DNA of 64,000 bases from Rubinisphaera margarita. GTDB lineage: Bacteria > Planctomycetota > Planctomycetia > Planctomycetales > Planctomycetaceae. A program made the translations under genes and the position numbers. This document shows positions 1 through 15,316 of the stretch, one piece after another; the first letter of the stretch is position 1, and the number at the start of each line of letters is the position of its first letter. The notes under the pieces are model-generated. The model saw only the letters and a list, made by a program, of their open reading frames with translations. It was not told where the DNA came from and searched no databases. The DNA is taken from positions 186,001-250,000 of the forward strand of contig NZ_JAKFGB010000003.1 in assembly GCF_022267515.1 (NCBI RefSeq), written 5' to 3'.

Positions 1-1114
1 CGCAGAGATAATCAATGATCGACAGGTGCTGGACGTATTCGCAGAGCCCCACGCCACCGGCATGCGGGCAAACCGGGACATCGAACTCAGCCGCCAGCAG
101 CAGCACGGCCAGAACCTCATTCACGCCGCCGAGACGGCAGGCATCGATCTGACAGACCTGCATCCCGCCTGCTTCGAGGAACTGCTTGAACATCACCCGG
201 TTTGCGCAGTGCTCGCCGCCGGCGACGCGAATCGGATGCAATGCCTTTGAGATCTTGGCGTATCCGAGCACGTCGTCGGGACTGGTCGGCTCTTCGATGG
301 CCCAGGGATTGAACTCGGCGAGCTGCTGCATCCAGTCGATGGCGGTCTGCACGTCCCACACCTGATTGGCGTCGGTGAGCAGCAGTCGATCGGGGCCAAT
401 TTCTTCCCGGATAATGCGGCAGCGGCGTCGGTCATCCTCCAGATCGCGACCGACTTTGATCTTGAAGACCTCCCAGCCTTCACTGAGCCGCAGCCGGCAA
501 AGCTCCCGAAGTCGCTCATCGGAATACCCCAGCCAGCCAGCGGAGGTGGTGTAAGCCGGGTATCCCTGCTGCTGAAGCCGAGAGAGTCGCTCCGGTTGAG
601 TCGCCTTCAGTTTCCGCAGCCGTTCCAGAGCCGCTTCCGGGGTGACGACGTCGGTCAAATATCGGAAGTCGATACAGCGGACAAACTCTTCCGGGGAAAA
701 GTCTGCGACCAGCTTCCACAACGGTTTGCCTGTCGACTTTGCCCACAGATCCCAGACCGCATTGACCACGGCCGCCGTCGCGAGATGGATGACGCCTTTC
801 TCTGGCCCGATCCAGCGAAGCTGGCTGTCGCTGGTAATGTGCCGCCAGAAGCCGCCCATGTCGGCTGTGATTTCTTCGAGTGTCAGGCCGACAACCCGAT
901 CACGAAGTGCCTCGACCCCTGAGACGACGATCTCATTTCCCCGCCCGATTGTGAACGTGATTCCGTTTCCTCGCAGATCGTGGTCGCTGGTGTCGAGTGT
1001 AACATAGGCGACCGAGTAGTCGGGAGCCTCGTTCATCGCATCGGAACCATCGAGTTCGCGGGAGGTGGGGAAGCGGAGGTCATCAACGTGCAGATCAAGG
1101 ATGCGAGTAGCCAA
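1..1114 (-). CDS. L-fuconate dehydratase-like enolase-superfamily enzyme (3' end outside window)
   Basis: Enolase-superfamily dehydratase acting on an acid sugar, most likely L-fuconate. From the TTG at 1114 the frame runs open through base 1, giving 371 residues; the C-terminus is missing. An in-frame TAG lies five codons upstream, so the start is this TTG or something inside the gene. With this start the catalytic residues fall at K218/K220 (FKIKVG), D248 (TDANQ), E274 (IEEPT), E301 (GGEHC) and H351 (CPHAGG). From memory these positions match the numbering of characterised L-fuconate dehydratase, which supports both start and family. A weak GAAAG lies upstream. Substrate is inferred from family; a related acid sugar is possible. 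Confidence 0.85.
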   Translation of the reverse strand, partial: MATRILDLHVDDLRFPTSRELDGSDAMNEAPDYSVAYVTLDTSDHDLRGNGITFTIGRGNEIVVSGVEALRDRVVGLTLEEITADMGGFWRHITSDSQLRWIGPEKGVIHLATAAVVNAVWDLWAKSTGKPLWKLVADFSPEEFVRCIDFRYLTDVVTPEAALERLRKLKATQPERLSRLQQQGYPAYTTSAGWLGYSDERLRELCRLRLSEGWEVFKIKVGRDLEDDRRRCRIIREEIGPDRLLLTDANQVWDVQTAIDWMQQLAEFNPWAIEEPTSPDDVLGYAKISKALHPIRVAGGEHCANRVMFKQFLEAGGMQVCQIDACRLGGVNEVLAVLLLAAEFDVPVCPHAGGVGLCEYVQHLSIIDYLC

Positions 1115-1530
1115 GAGCGGGTCTTTCTATGACTCGGATGAGCGAAGCACCTGAGAGGTCAGTCTACTGCCTCGAAGGGAGGACGTCATCCGGCCCGAAC
1201 TTAACTGGCTTCCGGGGCTCAGCTTATTGCAATTTGAGAACGGACTCGTGATGATGATTGCAGGTGAACTGCATGTCGGTTTGCCGAGTCTCTGGATTTT
1301 TCATCACAACGGCAGGAGCGGTTCCGCTCCGTTGCCCGATTCCTATCTCATAATAGCGAAAGCTGATCGGTTTCATTACGATTCCGGAAGCTCGCACGTC
1401 CTTTGTCGCAGGGAGTTTCCCGGGACTGCTCGTCAGCGGTTACGGGCAATCTGCTTCAACACGTGAACTCTTAGCGCTGATCCTGAACGATGCCGGCCTC
1501 AAACCCGGTGTGGTCCTGAAAAGGTGAACT
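1115..1530. other. Intergenic region between divergent genes
   Basis: This spacer separates the leftward dehydratase from the rightward secretion cluster and should hold both promoters. A 79-codon frame at 1227-1466 has no convincing ribosome-binding site or recognisable product. An AAAGGTGA sequence just before 1531 serves the next gene. I could not assign a clear -35/-10 pair. Confidence 0.5.
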
Positions 1531-3225
<1,695 letters not shown>

Positions 3226-3804
3226 TCACGCGTTCGCAGAATCCCGATCGCCAGAGATTGCGATTCTCGTGCGCGATGCGGTTTCAGGGGCGTGGCGGTG
3301 CCGGAGGGGACTCCGGGAAAGTCTTACAGAGGGGTGAGGGAATCCCGCAGCTTGGTCGGGCCTGGTGAGGAGGAAGGAGACTTTGTCTCGGCAATTGGGC
3401 CATGCATCGCCGGAAGGCGAGGTTGTCGACAGGGGGGCCGGTTGGAGGGAGTGTGGGCAGAGAATCCAATTCGACGGCGTTCAGCCGGGAATCAGGTTTT
3501 TCTTGAGGTCAACGTTTACTGATGCGAATAATGAGTCTGCAGGCGGGACTGAAACCCGGTTGCGTCGCCGAGGTTCGCTCGGCAAGTCGAAGTGAGTTTA
3601 TTCCGGCGAGACTTCTGGGTCGATTCTGTATCCTTTCGCCGTTCACTGAAACATCCTTTCTGGCGTGTCAAAGACATGGCGAGTGGAACTGATTTTTCTC
3701 TCTCGGTCGCGGTTCTCGCGCGAGTTTGGTTGTCTCTTCATTGAAATTACATCTGCTGTTTTCATAACTCGATCTTGTCGCCGTGATTGAGAAAAAGGAT
3801 TCCA
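3226..3804. other. Long intergenic region inside the secretion cluster
   Basis: About 580 bases without a supportable gene between two ATPase genes of the same strand. Short frames exist on both strands but lack ribosome-binding sites, and their products look like antisense or random translation. A new promoter for the PilT-like gene is possible; none could be pinned down. The stretch 3410-3470 is purine-rich on this strand. Confidence 0.45.
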
Positions 3805-4920
<1,116 letters not shown>

Positions 4921-5022
4921 TTCTCAGGTCGGTGACAGCCGACGGGAATCGCGGAGCACTCCGCAGGATGAACCAACGAAGACAGGCCAACAACAACGAT
5001 GAGTCGGGAAGCAGGTTGACAT

Positions 5023-6729
<1,707 letters not shown>

Positions 6730-6844
6730 CGATTGAACATTACGGGATTCCGAACGGAATCTCATTCCCTGGTGAGTGCCTGATGGACTCTCCTGTCGGT
6801 CTGACGCCGACCGGACAACACTGAGCGGGACACGGAGCAGAAGC

Positions 6845-8098
<1,254 letters not shown>

Positions 8099-8116
8099 CG
8101 GAATGGGCAGGTGGGG

Positions 8117-8137
8117 TCGACACGGTTGCCGTGTCGA
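8117..8137 (+). repeat. Perfect inverted repeat after gspF
   Basis: A 9-bp perfect stem (TCGACACGG / CCGTGTCGA) with a TTG loop lies 18 bases after the gspF stop. There is no T-tract, so it is not a standard terminator. It could stabilise or process the transcript between the machinery genes and the pseudopilin genes. Confidence 0.4.
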
Positions 8138-8311
8138 TTCCCGTGCCGAATCGCACTCGAATGCGGTTCTGACGAGACATCACCCGATACCAAATCACTC
8201 AGCGGGCCGCTGACTGAACTTCTGGTAATGCTCTGCGCGGTCAGACGATCCTGGCTGGCTCCGCAGGCAATCCCAATCGCAGGCTCCCGGCCACACGAAG
8301 GAACTTGAAAC

Positions 8312-9184
8312 ATGCATCCAGTTCATCACCCGATGCGCACAAATCATCATTGCGGTCATCGCGGCTTTACGTTGATCGAACTGCTGGTCTCAATCAGCAT
8401 CGTCGCCATTCTCGCGGGACTGCTGTTGACCGGCATCCAGGCCTCTCGTCGAGCCGTGGCCACCGCTCAGTGTGCTCAGGAAATTCGGACGCTTGAAACG
8501 GATCTGGCGAAGTTTCAGTCGGAGTTCGGTTCCTATCCGCCGAGCAGTCTGCTGCTGTACGAGGCCGCATCCGACTGGAACACGGTTCTGAATGATTCCA
8601 GTCATGCGGACTATCGAGAAGCGGTGCGATCGCGGAATGCTCTTCTCAAGCTGTGGCCCGATTTCACACCGGTTGATTCTCACATTAACGACGACGGCGA
8701 CATGACCGATCGTCTGGTTCTCGACGGAGCCGAGTGCCTGATGTTTTTCCTCGGCGGTTTGACCAACGCCTCCCAGGCGAACGTACCGATCGGTTTCTCG
8801 GCCAATCCGACGAATCCGTTTGCCCGGGGTGGTACCGTTCGTCGTGGTCCTTATCACGAATTCGCGCTTGATCGAATCATCGATCGTGATGGGGATGGAA
8901 TCATGGAATATCTGGACACCCTGTCGGGCCAGTCCCGGCCGGTCGTCTATTTCAGCTCGTATGAGGGACGTGGTTATCGCCCTGATGACATGGCTCTCAC
9001 CGGGGCCAACATCTATCTGGAAGCTGCGAATGTTCCCTGGAAGCGGGATACGTTTCAGCTGATCTCGCCGGGTGCGGATGGAGAGTATGGAACCGGCGGA
9101 CTTTATTCGACCAAAGGCAGCTCGAACCTGAGCGTGGAAGATACCGACAACATTACGAATTTTTCCGGCGGCACGCTTCGGTAA
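8312..9184 (+). CDS. Type II secretion prepilin-type protein (GspG-like)
   Basis: Prepilin-like secreted subunit, 290 residues, start supported by AAGGA. The leader ends HRG before FTLIELLVSISIV, a classic prepilin peptidase site with Glu at +5. The hydrophobic helix spans about 20-40. The globular part is much longer than a standard ~145-residue GspG. It contains DRDGDGIMEYLD near 191-202, an EF-hand-like acidic loop that could bind calcium. First of six consecutive prepilin-type genes. Assignment to a particular Gsp letter is uncertain; position after gspF suggests the major pseudopilin role. Confidence 0.85.
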   Translation: MHPVHHPMRTNHHCGHRGFTLIELLVSISIVAILAGLLLTGIQASRRAVATAQCAQEIRTLETDLAKFQSEFGSYPPSSLLLYEAASDWNTVLNDSSHADYREAVRSRNALLKLWPDFTPVDSHINDDGDMTDRLVLDGAECLMFFLGGLTNASQANVPIGFSANPTNPFARGGTVRRGPYHEFALDRIIDRDGDGIMEYLDTLSGQSRPVVYFSSYEGRGYRPDDMALTGANIYLEAANVPWKRDTFQLISPGADGEYGTGGLYSTKGSSNLSVEDTDNITNFSGGTLR

Positions 9185-9238
9185 GCGGTGCTGACCGGTT
9201 TCTCCAACTCTCTGCGGGACCAGGGCGAAGGTTTTCAC

Positions 9239-10336
9239 ATGATGCGGAATGTTCACAACACGAACTCGAACGGCCGCCGCGGTTTCACCATGGTGGAACT
9301 GCTGGTGGTCATCGGCATCATCGTCGGGCTGGTCGCCATTACGGTGCCAACGCTCATCGGCGTAATGTCGAGTGCGCGGGAGAAGCAGACGTTGACGTTG
9401 ATCACCCTGGTCAACAACACCTTGAAACAGCAGCAGGTCGAGTTCGCCTCAGCGATGGAGGCAAGTCCTCCGCGGCGAACACAGGATGTCTGTCTCGGCT
9501 CGATCGATGTCGGACTGGAAGTGGCGGCTCTGCTGGAACGGAAGCGATTGTTCCGTCAGGCTTTCCCGCAACGATTCGGTGATCTCGATGGAGCGGATGG
9601 GACCGCCTTCGGTGGAGGACAGTTGGGGACCTATATCGCGTCCAAAATTACGAGTGGAGAAGTCAACCTGGGTGTAAGCACTCAAGACCCCGATACTGAG
9701 AGTGCTGAACTCCTTTACCTGATCGTGACACAGGGCTCGTCATTTGCCTCGAGTACGGTCGACGCCGGTGAGATTCCGCCGAAGATGATTCAGGACACTG
9801 ACAAAGATGGGCTCCTGGAACTGGTCGATTCCTGGGAAGAGCCGTTGCGGTTCTATCGCTGGCCAACCCGGCTGGTGCGACCGATGTTTCCGCCGAGTGC
9901 GACGGCTCTTGGTGGCTCCAACCCTGCCGATTCTCAAAGGTCGCTGCTGCCGAAAGTTCGGCCTCAGTATTGGAAACTCGTTTCCGGCGCGGAACTCGAC
10001 AATGCCACGCTTGGTCGCGACCCGGATGACCCCAAGGCTGCCTTCTACCGATACCTTCAGCAACTCGGAGGCGGTCGGAACGGCATGCTCGCCGCGGAGT
10101 TTAACGCCACCTCGGGTACTCCGGATTTTTGCACGTTCCATACACCGGAAACCTATACGAACTTCCTGATTATCTCGGGCGGACCGGACCTGGCTCTCGG
10201 ACTTTTCGAACCTCACGACGTGGCCAACTACGGGCATCTGGCGCAACCCCAGGGGGAATCTCCAGATGTTGATGCGGCTGACCTTTATAACCACGGCCTG
10301 TCCGACAATCTGACGAACCTGAAAGTCGATCAATAA
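9239..10336 (+). CDS. Prepilin-type protein
   Basis: 365 residues from ATG 9239, with GAAGG seven bases upstream; a GTG at 9188 would lengthen the leader by 17 residues and has no ribosome-binding site. The leader ends GRRG before FTMVELLVVIGIIVG, a canonical type III signal. After the helix the domain is soluble and family-unspecific. An acidic loop DTDKDGLLELVD near 186-197 resembles a calcium site, and the weaker DLDGADG near 102-108 may be another. Which minor pseudopilin it corresponds to cannot be told. Co-transcription is likely because neighbours are spaced by about 55-60 bases. Confidence 0.85.
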   Translation: MMRNVHNTNSNGRRGFTMVELLVVIGIIVGLVAITVPTLIGVMSSAREKQTLTLITLVNNTLKQQQVEFASAMEASPPRRTQDVCLGSIDVGLEVAALLERKRLFRQAFPQRFGDLDGADGTAFGGGQLGTYIASKITSGEVNLGVSTQDPDTESAELLYLIVTQGSSFASSTVDAGEIPPKMIQDTDKDGLLELVDSWEEPLRFYRWPTRLVRPMFPPSATALGGSNPADSQRSLLPKVRPQYWKLVSGAELDNATLGRDPDDPKAAFYRYLQQLGGGRNGMLAAEFNATSGTPDFCTFHTPETYTNFLIISGGPDLALGLFEPHDVANYGHLAQPQGESPDVDAADLYNHGLSDNLTNLKVDQ

Positions 10337-10395
10337 TCGCTGCTTCAATACCGGGCAGCCGAGGACATTTACAGCGGGCAACAAACGGTCTATTC

Positions 10396-11679
10396 ATGCA
10401 CATCACATCTCGACAATCTGAACGACGGGGCGGCTTCACTCTGGTGGAGTTGCTGGTCGCCGTGTCTATCTTCGTGCTGCTGACCGCGCTGACCGTCGGC
10501 TCGTTCAATCTGAACCTGGGGAACGAGCGGATCTCAGCGGCTTCGCGGCAGATGCAGGGCTTCCTCGAAGGGGCCCGCTCACGAGCCTTCAAGCTGCAGC
10601 GACCGGTTGGTGTCCGCTTCATGCTCGATCCGAACTTTCCCGGCGAAGTCAACACCATGATGCTCGTCTCCTCGGTTGTCGACCCGGGGGGAGATCTCTA
10701 TCAGCGCGGATACCTGCGGTTTCTCGATCTGGAGAACGATGGGGATCCCAGCATCGTCTCGGACAGCGACAAAGCGATCCAGTTCGTTCGACGGGGGAGT
10801 GCCATGTCCTGGCTGGAGATGCGACAGCTCGACATGTTGCGAGCCGGAATGCGGATCCGGATCCCTGCGGAAACCGGCTCCTGGTATTCGATTTCGTCCC
10901 GAAACTTTCTCGATTCCAGCATTGAGAACGGGACGGTCATGCAGCTCAACGAAGTGCCGCTGGATGTCGCGGGATGGGTTCCTCGGGGCACCGTTATCGG
11001 AGCCGGGACGCCAGTCTCCTTCGAGATCGATCTGACCTCCGTCATGGTGCCTCTGGCCGGTGAGGAACCGCAGGTGCTGGCGACCGGAACCTGTGTCGAT
11101 CTGCGGAGCAGTAAGCTGCCGAGTAACTGGAATATCAACCGCTGGCAGGCCAACCAAACCTATGCGGTCGGCGACTGGGTCGCCGGAGTGATTGATAACG
11201 GGGCGTCCACCATCATCCGGGTTTACCGGGCCGAAGCCGGCGGCCTCTCCGGCGGAACGCAACCGATCTGGAAGAACGCGCAGAATGTCAATGATACGAT
11301 CGTCGACAACGGCGTGACTTGGCGGTGTTACGCGACGCCTCAACTCGACGTCATTTTCACGCCGCAGGGAACGGTCTACGGACGGGTGGCGGCCGAAGGG
11401 TTGCTGCATTTTACTCTGGCGGAAACTCGAGATACACGAGCCGTTTTCGAGAACGATCCCACAGCCAGCGGCGGCACAACGGTTGGACTGCAGGCCTGGG
11501 ACGTGCGGGACCATAGTGGCGATGGAGAGCCCGATCACATCGGTTCCTATCGCGTGGTCACGGTCTTTACCTCAAGTGGCGCGGTCAACGTCAGCCCGAT
11601 CGATCAGACGGATGCGAACAGCGACGGCATCGCCGACAACCTGTTCGAGTTCGCCATCCGCGGCTCGGTGGCGAGGTGA
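10396..11679 (+). CDS. Prepilin-type protein (GspH-like)
   Basis: 427 residues. The leader ends RRGG before FTLVELLVAVSIFVLLTALTVGSF, a standard prepilin cleavage context and helix. The sequence just after the helix resembles GspH, where a long helix is followed by a compact beta domain. The body is far longer than a normal GspH and contains DLENDGDP near 111 and DANSDGIAD near 406, both calcium-loop-like. A middle section (about 235-310) has a Trp/Asn-rich stretch. The stop codon overlaps an alternative GTG start of the next gene, consistent with an operon. Confidence 0.82.
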   Translation: MHITSRQSERRGGFTLVELLVAVSIFVLLTALTVGSFNLNLGNERISAASRQMQGFLEGARSRAFKLQRPVGVRFMLDPNFPGEVNTMMLVSSVVDPGGDLYQRGYLRFLDLENDGDPSIVSDSDKAIQFVRRGSAMSWLEMRQLDMLRAGMRIRIPAETGSWYSISSRNFLDSSIENGTVMQLNEVPLDVAGWVPRGTVIGAGTPVSFEIDLTSVMVPLAGEEPQVLATGTCVDLRSSKLPSNWNINRWQANQTYAVGDWVAGVIDNGASTIIRVYRAEAGGLSGGTQPIWKNAQNVNDTIVDNGVTWRCYATPQLDVIFTPQGTVYGRVAAEGLLHFTLAETRDTRAVFENDPTASGGTTVGLQAWDVRDHSGDGEPDHIGSYRVVTVFTSSGAVNVSPIDQTDANSDGIADNLFEFAIRGSVAR

Positions 11680-11765
11680 CGTCTTTGCGTGGGGTCGACA
11701 GAAACGTTGAGTTCAACTGGAGTGGGCTGAGAACACGAGAAAGTAAACCGCTGGGGGCGGTTGTT

Positions 11766-13223
11766 ATGAAAAATATCAGGCAGACACAATCAGATCGACA
11801 GGTCGACGGAGTCCACTTCCGTGGTGCGACGCTGGTGGAGATCCTCATGTCGCTGATGATCATGGGGGTCGGACTGGTGTCCGTGGCGTCGCTGTTTCCA
11901 ATTGCCATGCTGCGGTCGATTCAGGCCACACAGCTGACCAATGCGGCTCTGCTCAATTATCAGTGTGAGGACTACATCCGCGCCTTCCCGGAAATTACCC
12001 GCGACCACTACGACAACAACGGCACGCCCGCCAACCTGGCGGACGACCGAACGGTTCCGAATCTCGAATACACGCCGAACTCGAAGGCATGGGGCCGAGT
12101 CGGGGTCGATGCAACCGATACCAATGACGATTACCCAGCTCCCTCAGGCAACGGACAGGATGACTGGCTCGACTATCTCGGGCTGGCTTCCCCGAAGGTC
12201 GTCACCGTCATCGACCCGGTCGGCATTCTGCTCAGTCCGGTAGGCGACACGTCTTCGTTCGGCACGGATTTCTTCGGACTCCACCCGGCCGGGGCCGAGC
12301 CGCTCTTTCAGAATGATCGAAAGAACGGCGGGTTCAATCTGTCCAATTCCACTGCCAGTAACCTGGCTCTGCAGATGTTCTCTTCGAACGACAGCTGGAC
12401 CCGTACGCTGGTCGCCGCCGAAGTGGTGAAAACCAGCGGCACTCAACTGACACTGAACGACATCGACTCCACCGATATCGCCGTGGTTCAGGATACGATC
12501 AACTCCGGAGTCAACGTGCGGGCGATCGTATTCGATGAGAACCTGCGGCAGTCGCATGTCAGTCCTGTGACCAGTGCAGGCGGTAACTCCATCGTTCTCA
12601 CGAAGGCTCTCCCCACCAATGGCCTGTTCGATTACATCTCCGAGGTGGTGATCGAGATCTTCGAGCCGCGATACAGCTGTATGATTACCGTGCGGCGTCA
12701 ACTGATGTCGCTCGGGCCAGCCGGAACGCCGGGAGCCGACCTGACCGACGATGACAACCTCGACGGCGACGACGACGACACGACCAATGCCGACGATTTT
12801 CGTGAAGTCGGCTGGCCGGGGACCGATGACCGGATTCGCAGCCTCGGCGCGAATGTTGTCGTCTTCTTCCGTCGCGACTTCACACCGATCTCTGAACAGG
12901 TTTATGAAGCCGGCAACCTGCGGAAGGGGCTGTTGACTGGACAGTCGAACGTCGCTCCTCCGCAGATCACGATCCGCTGGTCGAGTTCCATTGCCGATTC
13001 CAAACCGCGGCTGAAGGAAGGGGCGTATGTTTTCGATCCCTCCAATGGCTACTGGTATCAGATTCGATCGGTCGTGATCGACGAACGGGCGTCCCAGCAA
13101 CCCCGGAACAGCACCAACGACCGGGAAGCAGTCATTCTGCTCGACAAGCCTCCCCAGGCGAGTGGTCAGTTCCTGATGGTTCCAGAAGGAGTCGTCGAAG
13201 TCTTTGATTATCCGGGCTTCTAG
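11766..13223 (+). CDS. Prepilin-type protein (GspI/PilV-like)
   Basis: 485 residues from ATG 11766, preceded by a G-rich GGGGG stretch; a GTG at 11676 overlapping the previous stop would give a 30-residue-longer leader. The signal reads HFRG before ATLVEILMSLMIMGVGLVSVASLF. Ala replaces the usual Phe at +1, and the helix with LFPIAML resembles PilV/GspI proteins. An Asp-rich stretch (DDDNLDGDDDD, around 352-362) could bind calcium. The rest of the protein has no family I recognise. Confidence 0.8.
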   Translation: MKNIRQTQSDRQVDGVHFRGATLVEILMSLMIMGVGLVSVASLFPIAMLRSIQATQLTNAALLNYQCEDYIRAFPEITRDHYDNNGTPANLADDRTVPNLEYTPNSKAWGRVGVDATDTNDDYPAPSGNGQDDWLDYLGLASPKVVTVIDPVGILLSPVGDTSSFGTDFFGLHPAGAEPLFQNDRKNGGFNLSNSTASNLALQMFSSNDSWTRTLVAAEVVKTSGTQLTLNDIDSTDIAVVQDTINSGVNVRAIVFDENLRQSHVSPVTSAGGNSIVLTKALPTNGLFDYISEVVIEIFEPRYSCMITVRRQLMSLGPAGTPGADLTDDDNLDGDDDDTTNADDFREVGWPGTDDRIRSLGANVVVFFRRDFTPISEQVYEAGNLRKGLLTGQSNVAPPQITIRWSSSIADSKPRLKEGAYVFDPSNGYWYQIRSVVIDERASQQPRNSTNDREAVILLDKPPQASGQFLMVPEGVVEVFDYPGF

Positions 13224-13358
13224 AACACAGTGGAAAACAAGGTGCATCGGCTCGGCCGGTGACAGACATCCAGAACGTGCAACGGAGTCGTCCTGGAAAC
13301 GGAATCGAACCTGAGACGCAGAACAGTTCGGGCCGCATTCAACACCAGAAGTGAAATC

Positions 13359-15248
13359 ATGTCATACAACATTTCCAGAAACAGTCATCGACAGCAGGTC
13401 GGAGCGTCGCCTTCGCGGCGTGCGGCCTTCACGCTGACCGAAATGCTGGTCGCGGTCGGTCTGCTGATGGTCATCATGGTCATCTTCGCGCAGATCTTCT
13501 CGCTGGCTGTCACGGCAATGACCCGGCAGAAGGGCCTGGCCAACAACAACCAGCAGGCCCGTACGGTCTTCGCCGTGCTCGATGCCGATCTGAAGCGGAT
13601 GTCCTATCGCAGTGTCACCGGCGACGGGGGAGTCAAGCCGCTCGCCCCTGGTCTGCAGTACAACGGAGAAGGCTCGGCTGACGAACAGCAGGGTTACATC
13701 TACTACTCAGAGAACGATCCGGATAACGATACCGACGACGTCCTGCAGTTCACGGTCGATACCTCGGTCACGGGCGCCTATCCGGGGGCTCAGCGGTACG
13801 CCGGACAAGCCCCTCTGCCGCTGTTCGGCCGAGCCCTGTCTCTGTCGTCGTCAACCGGCGTACGCGATCAGCCCGACTGGGATGACGGCACTCCGGGCGA
13901 CAATGTGGGTTCCTCGCAACAGGCCGAGATCGTTTACTTTCTGCGGCACGGTACGCTGTATCGCCGAGTCCTCCTGCTGCGAAACAACAAAGTCGGAACG
14001 CCGCCGAACATGGCGCGATTCGATCAGGGAAACCAGACCGCTCTGGCGCAACCGGGAGCCTGGCAGTCAACGACCATCTCCGGAACCACTTACGAGATCC
14101 CGCGCGATTTGATGCGGGACTTCACCGGGAACTTCTACACGTCGTACGACTACTCGGCTCACTTCGGAACGTCTCCGTATAACGCCGTCGTCAGTTCGAT
14201 CATCCCGACGCCACCGTCCTCGACGCTGGCTTCAGGGCCGCTCGCGGTTTTTCACGGCAGTTTGAATCACGCGTCGACCAACAACTTTCCACTGGGCGTG
14301 CCTCACTTCCGTTTCGGATTCAATAACGACACCAGCAACGGAACGGCTGCCATTCGCGGTCGGCCTCGCGAGTTCATTACCGGACCGGGCGGCAGCGCCT
14401 TTATTGGCCGGTTCACTCATGAAGAGACTTCCCATGGACTGTTCCAGTATCCCCACTCGACAGCCGGGAACGTCTTCGCCCGTACGGACTACGATGTGGA
14501 TACGTTTCGTGGGACCGGTCGTGTTCCCCGATTCGTGGGAGGTTCCCGCCGAGGTGGCGACATTCTCCTGACCAGTGTCCACAGCATGGATATCGAAATC
14601 TGGGATTCGACCGCATTCGGGGGAGTCGGAGGATTTGTTGATATCGGCGACGCCAGTGCCGCTTCCGATTTTCAAAGTAATCAGAAGCGGAACCCTGGCG
14701 GAAGCGGATACGGAGTCATCAACGGCACCGCCGTCATTCAGAACAACATCTTCGATACCTGGCATTCCGTGCCGGATATTACGTCACTTGGTGTCAATGC
14801 GATTGGGACGGGCAGTGCTCAGTTCGTGCCGTATGTCAACTATCCGAGCGGTGTAACGGCGCCGACAAACTACAGCGCAGTCTATCCGGGACGAATCAAC
14901 ATTCAGCGTTGGAGCAGCGGAATGTCGATCAGTGATGGCACAAGAGTCTTCCCTGCGACGGCGCCACCGTATGGCGATGCGATCATGTGGGAAGCCGAGA
15001 TCGATTCCATGGTTCCTCAACCAATCACTTACACAGGCAGCCCGATCAACGAGCCAACCTGGGGCTCCACTGTGGAACTGGTTGACGGAAGCGTATTAGA
15101 TCCAAACGAACCAGATATCAGATGGCGTGCAATCGACAACCGACGCCCAATCAAAGCGATTCGTATCTCGTTGCGGCTGATTGATCCGCAGAGCCGGCAG
15201 TTGCGGCAGGTGACGATGGTGCATTCATTTAACGAAGACCGGGACTGA
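13359..15248 (+). CDS. Prepilin-type protein (GspJ/PilW-like)
   Basis: 629 residues, start with GAAGTGAA upstream. The leader ends SRRAA before FTLTEMLVAVGLLMVIMVIFAQIF, so Ala instead of Gly occupies -1; prepilin peptidases tolerate this less well, but Glu at +5 is kept. The residues after the helix (QQARTVFAVLDADLKRM) match the GspJ/PilW pattern of a long amphipathic helix. An acidic loop ENDPDNDTDD lies near 116-125. At three times the usual GspJ length, most of the protein is lineage-specific. The C-terminal RAIRISLRLIDPQSRQLRQVT is the beta-strand ending typical of GspJ. Confidence 0.82.
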   Translation: MSYNISRNSHRQQVGASPSRRAAFTLTEMLVAVGLLMVIMVIFAQIFSLAVTAMTRQKGLANNNQQARTVFAVLDADLKRMSYRSVTGDGGVKPLAPGLQYNGEGSADEQQGYIYYSENDPDNDTDDVLQFTVDTSVTGAYPGAQRYAGQAPLPLFGRALSLSSSTGVRDQPDWDDGTPGDNVGSSQQAEIVYFLRHGTLYRRVLLLRNNKVGTPPNMARFDQGNQTALAQPGAWQSTTISGTTYEIPRDLMRDFTGNFYTSYDYSAHFGTSPYNAVVSSIIPTPPSSTLASGPLAVFHGSLNHASTNNFPLGVPHFRFGFNNDTSNGTAAIRGRPREFITGPGGSAFIGRFTHEETSHGLFQYPHSTAGNVFARTDYDVDTFRGTGRVPRFVGGSRRGGDILLTSVHSMDIEIWDSTAFGGVGGFVDIGDASAASDFQSNQKRNPGGSGYGVINGTAVIQNNIFDTWHSVPDITSLGVNAIGTGSAQFVPYVNYPSGVTAPTNYSAVYPGRINIQRWSSGMSISDGTRVFPATAPPYGDAIMWEAEIDSMVPQPITYTGSPINEPTWGSTVELVDGSVLDPNEPDIRWRAIDNRRPIKAIRISLRLIDPQSRQLRQVTMVHSFNEDRD

Positions 15249-15316
15249 CGACCGACCCCTGTCGGCGGTTCTGAACTCATACAATCCGAGAGGCGGGCTT
15301 GTCTCTGGAGTGGACT

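Noticed and set aside
1227..1466. 79-codon frame before gspE copy 1
   Set aside because: No ribosome-binding site, and translation does not look like a protein family.
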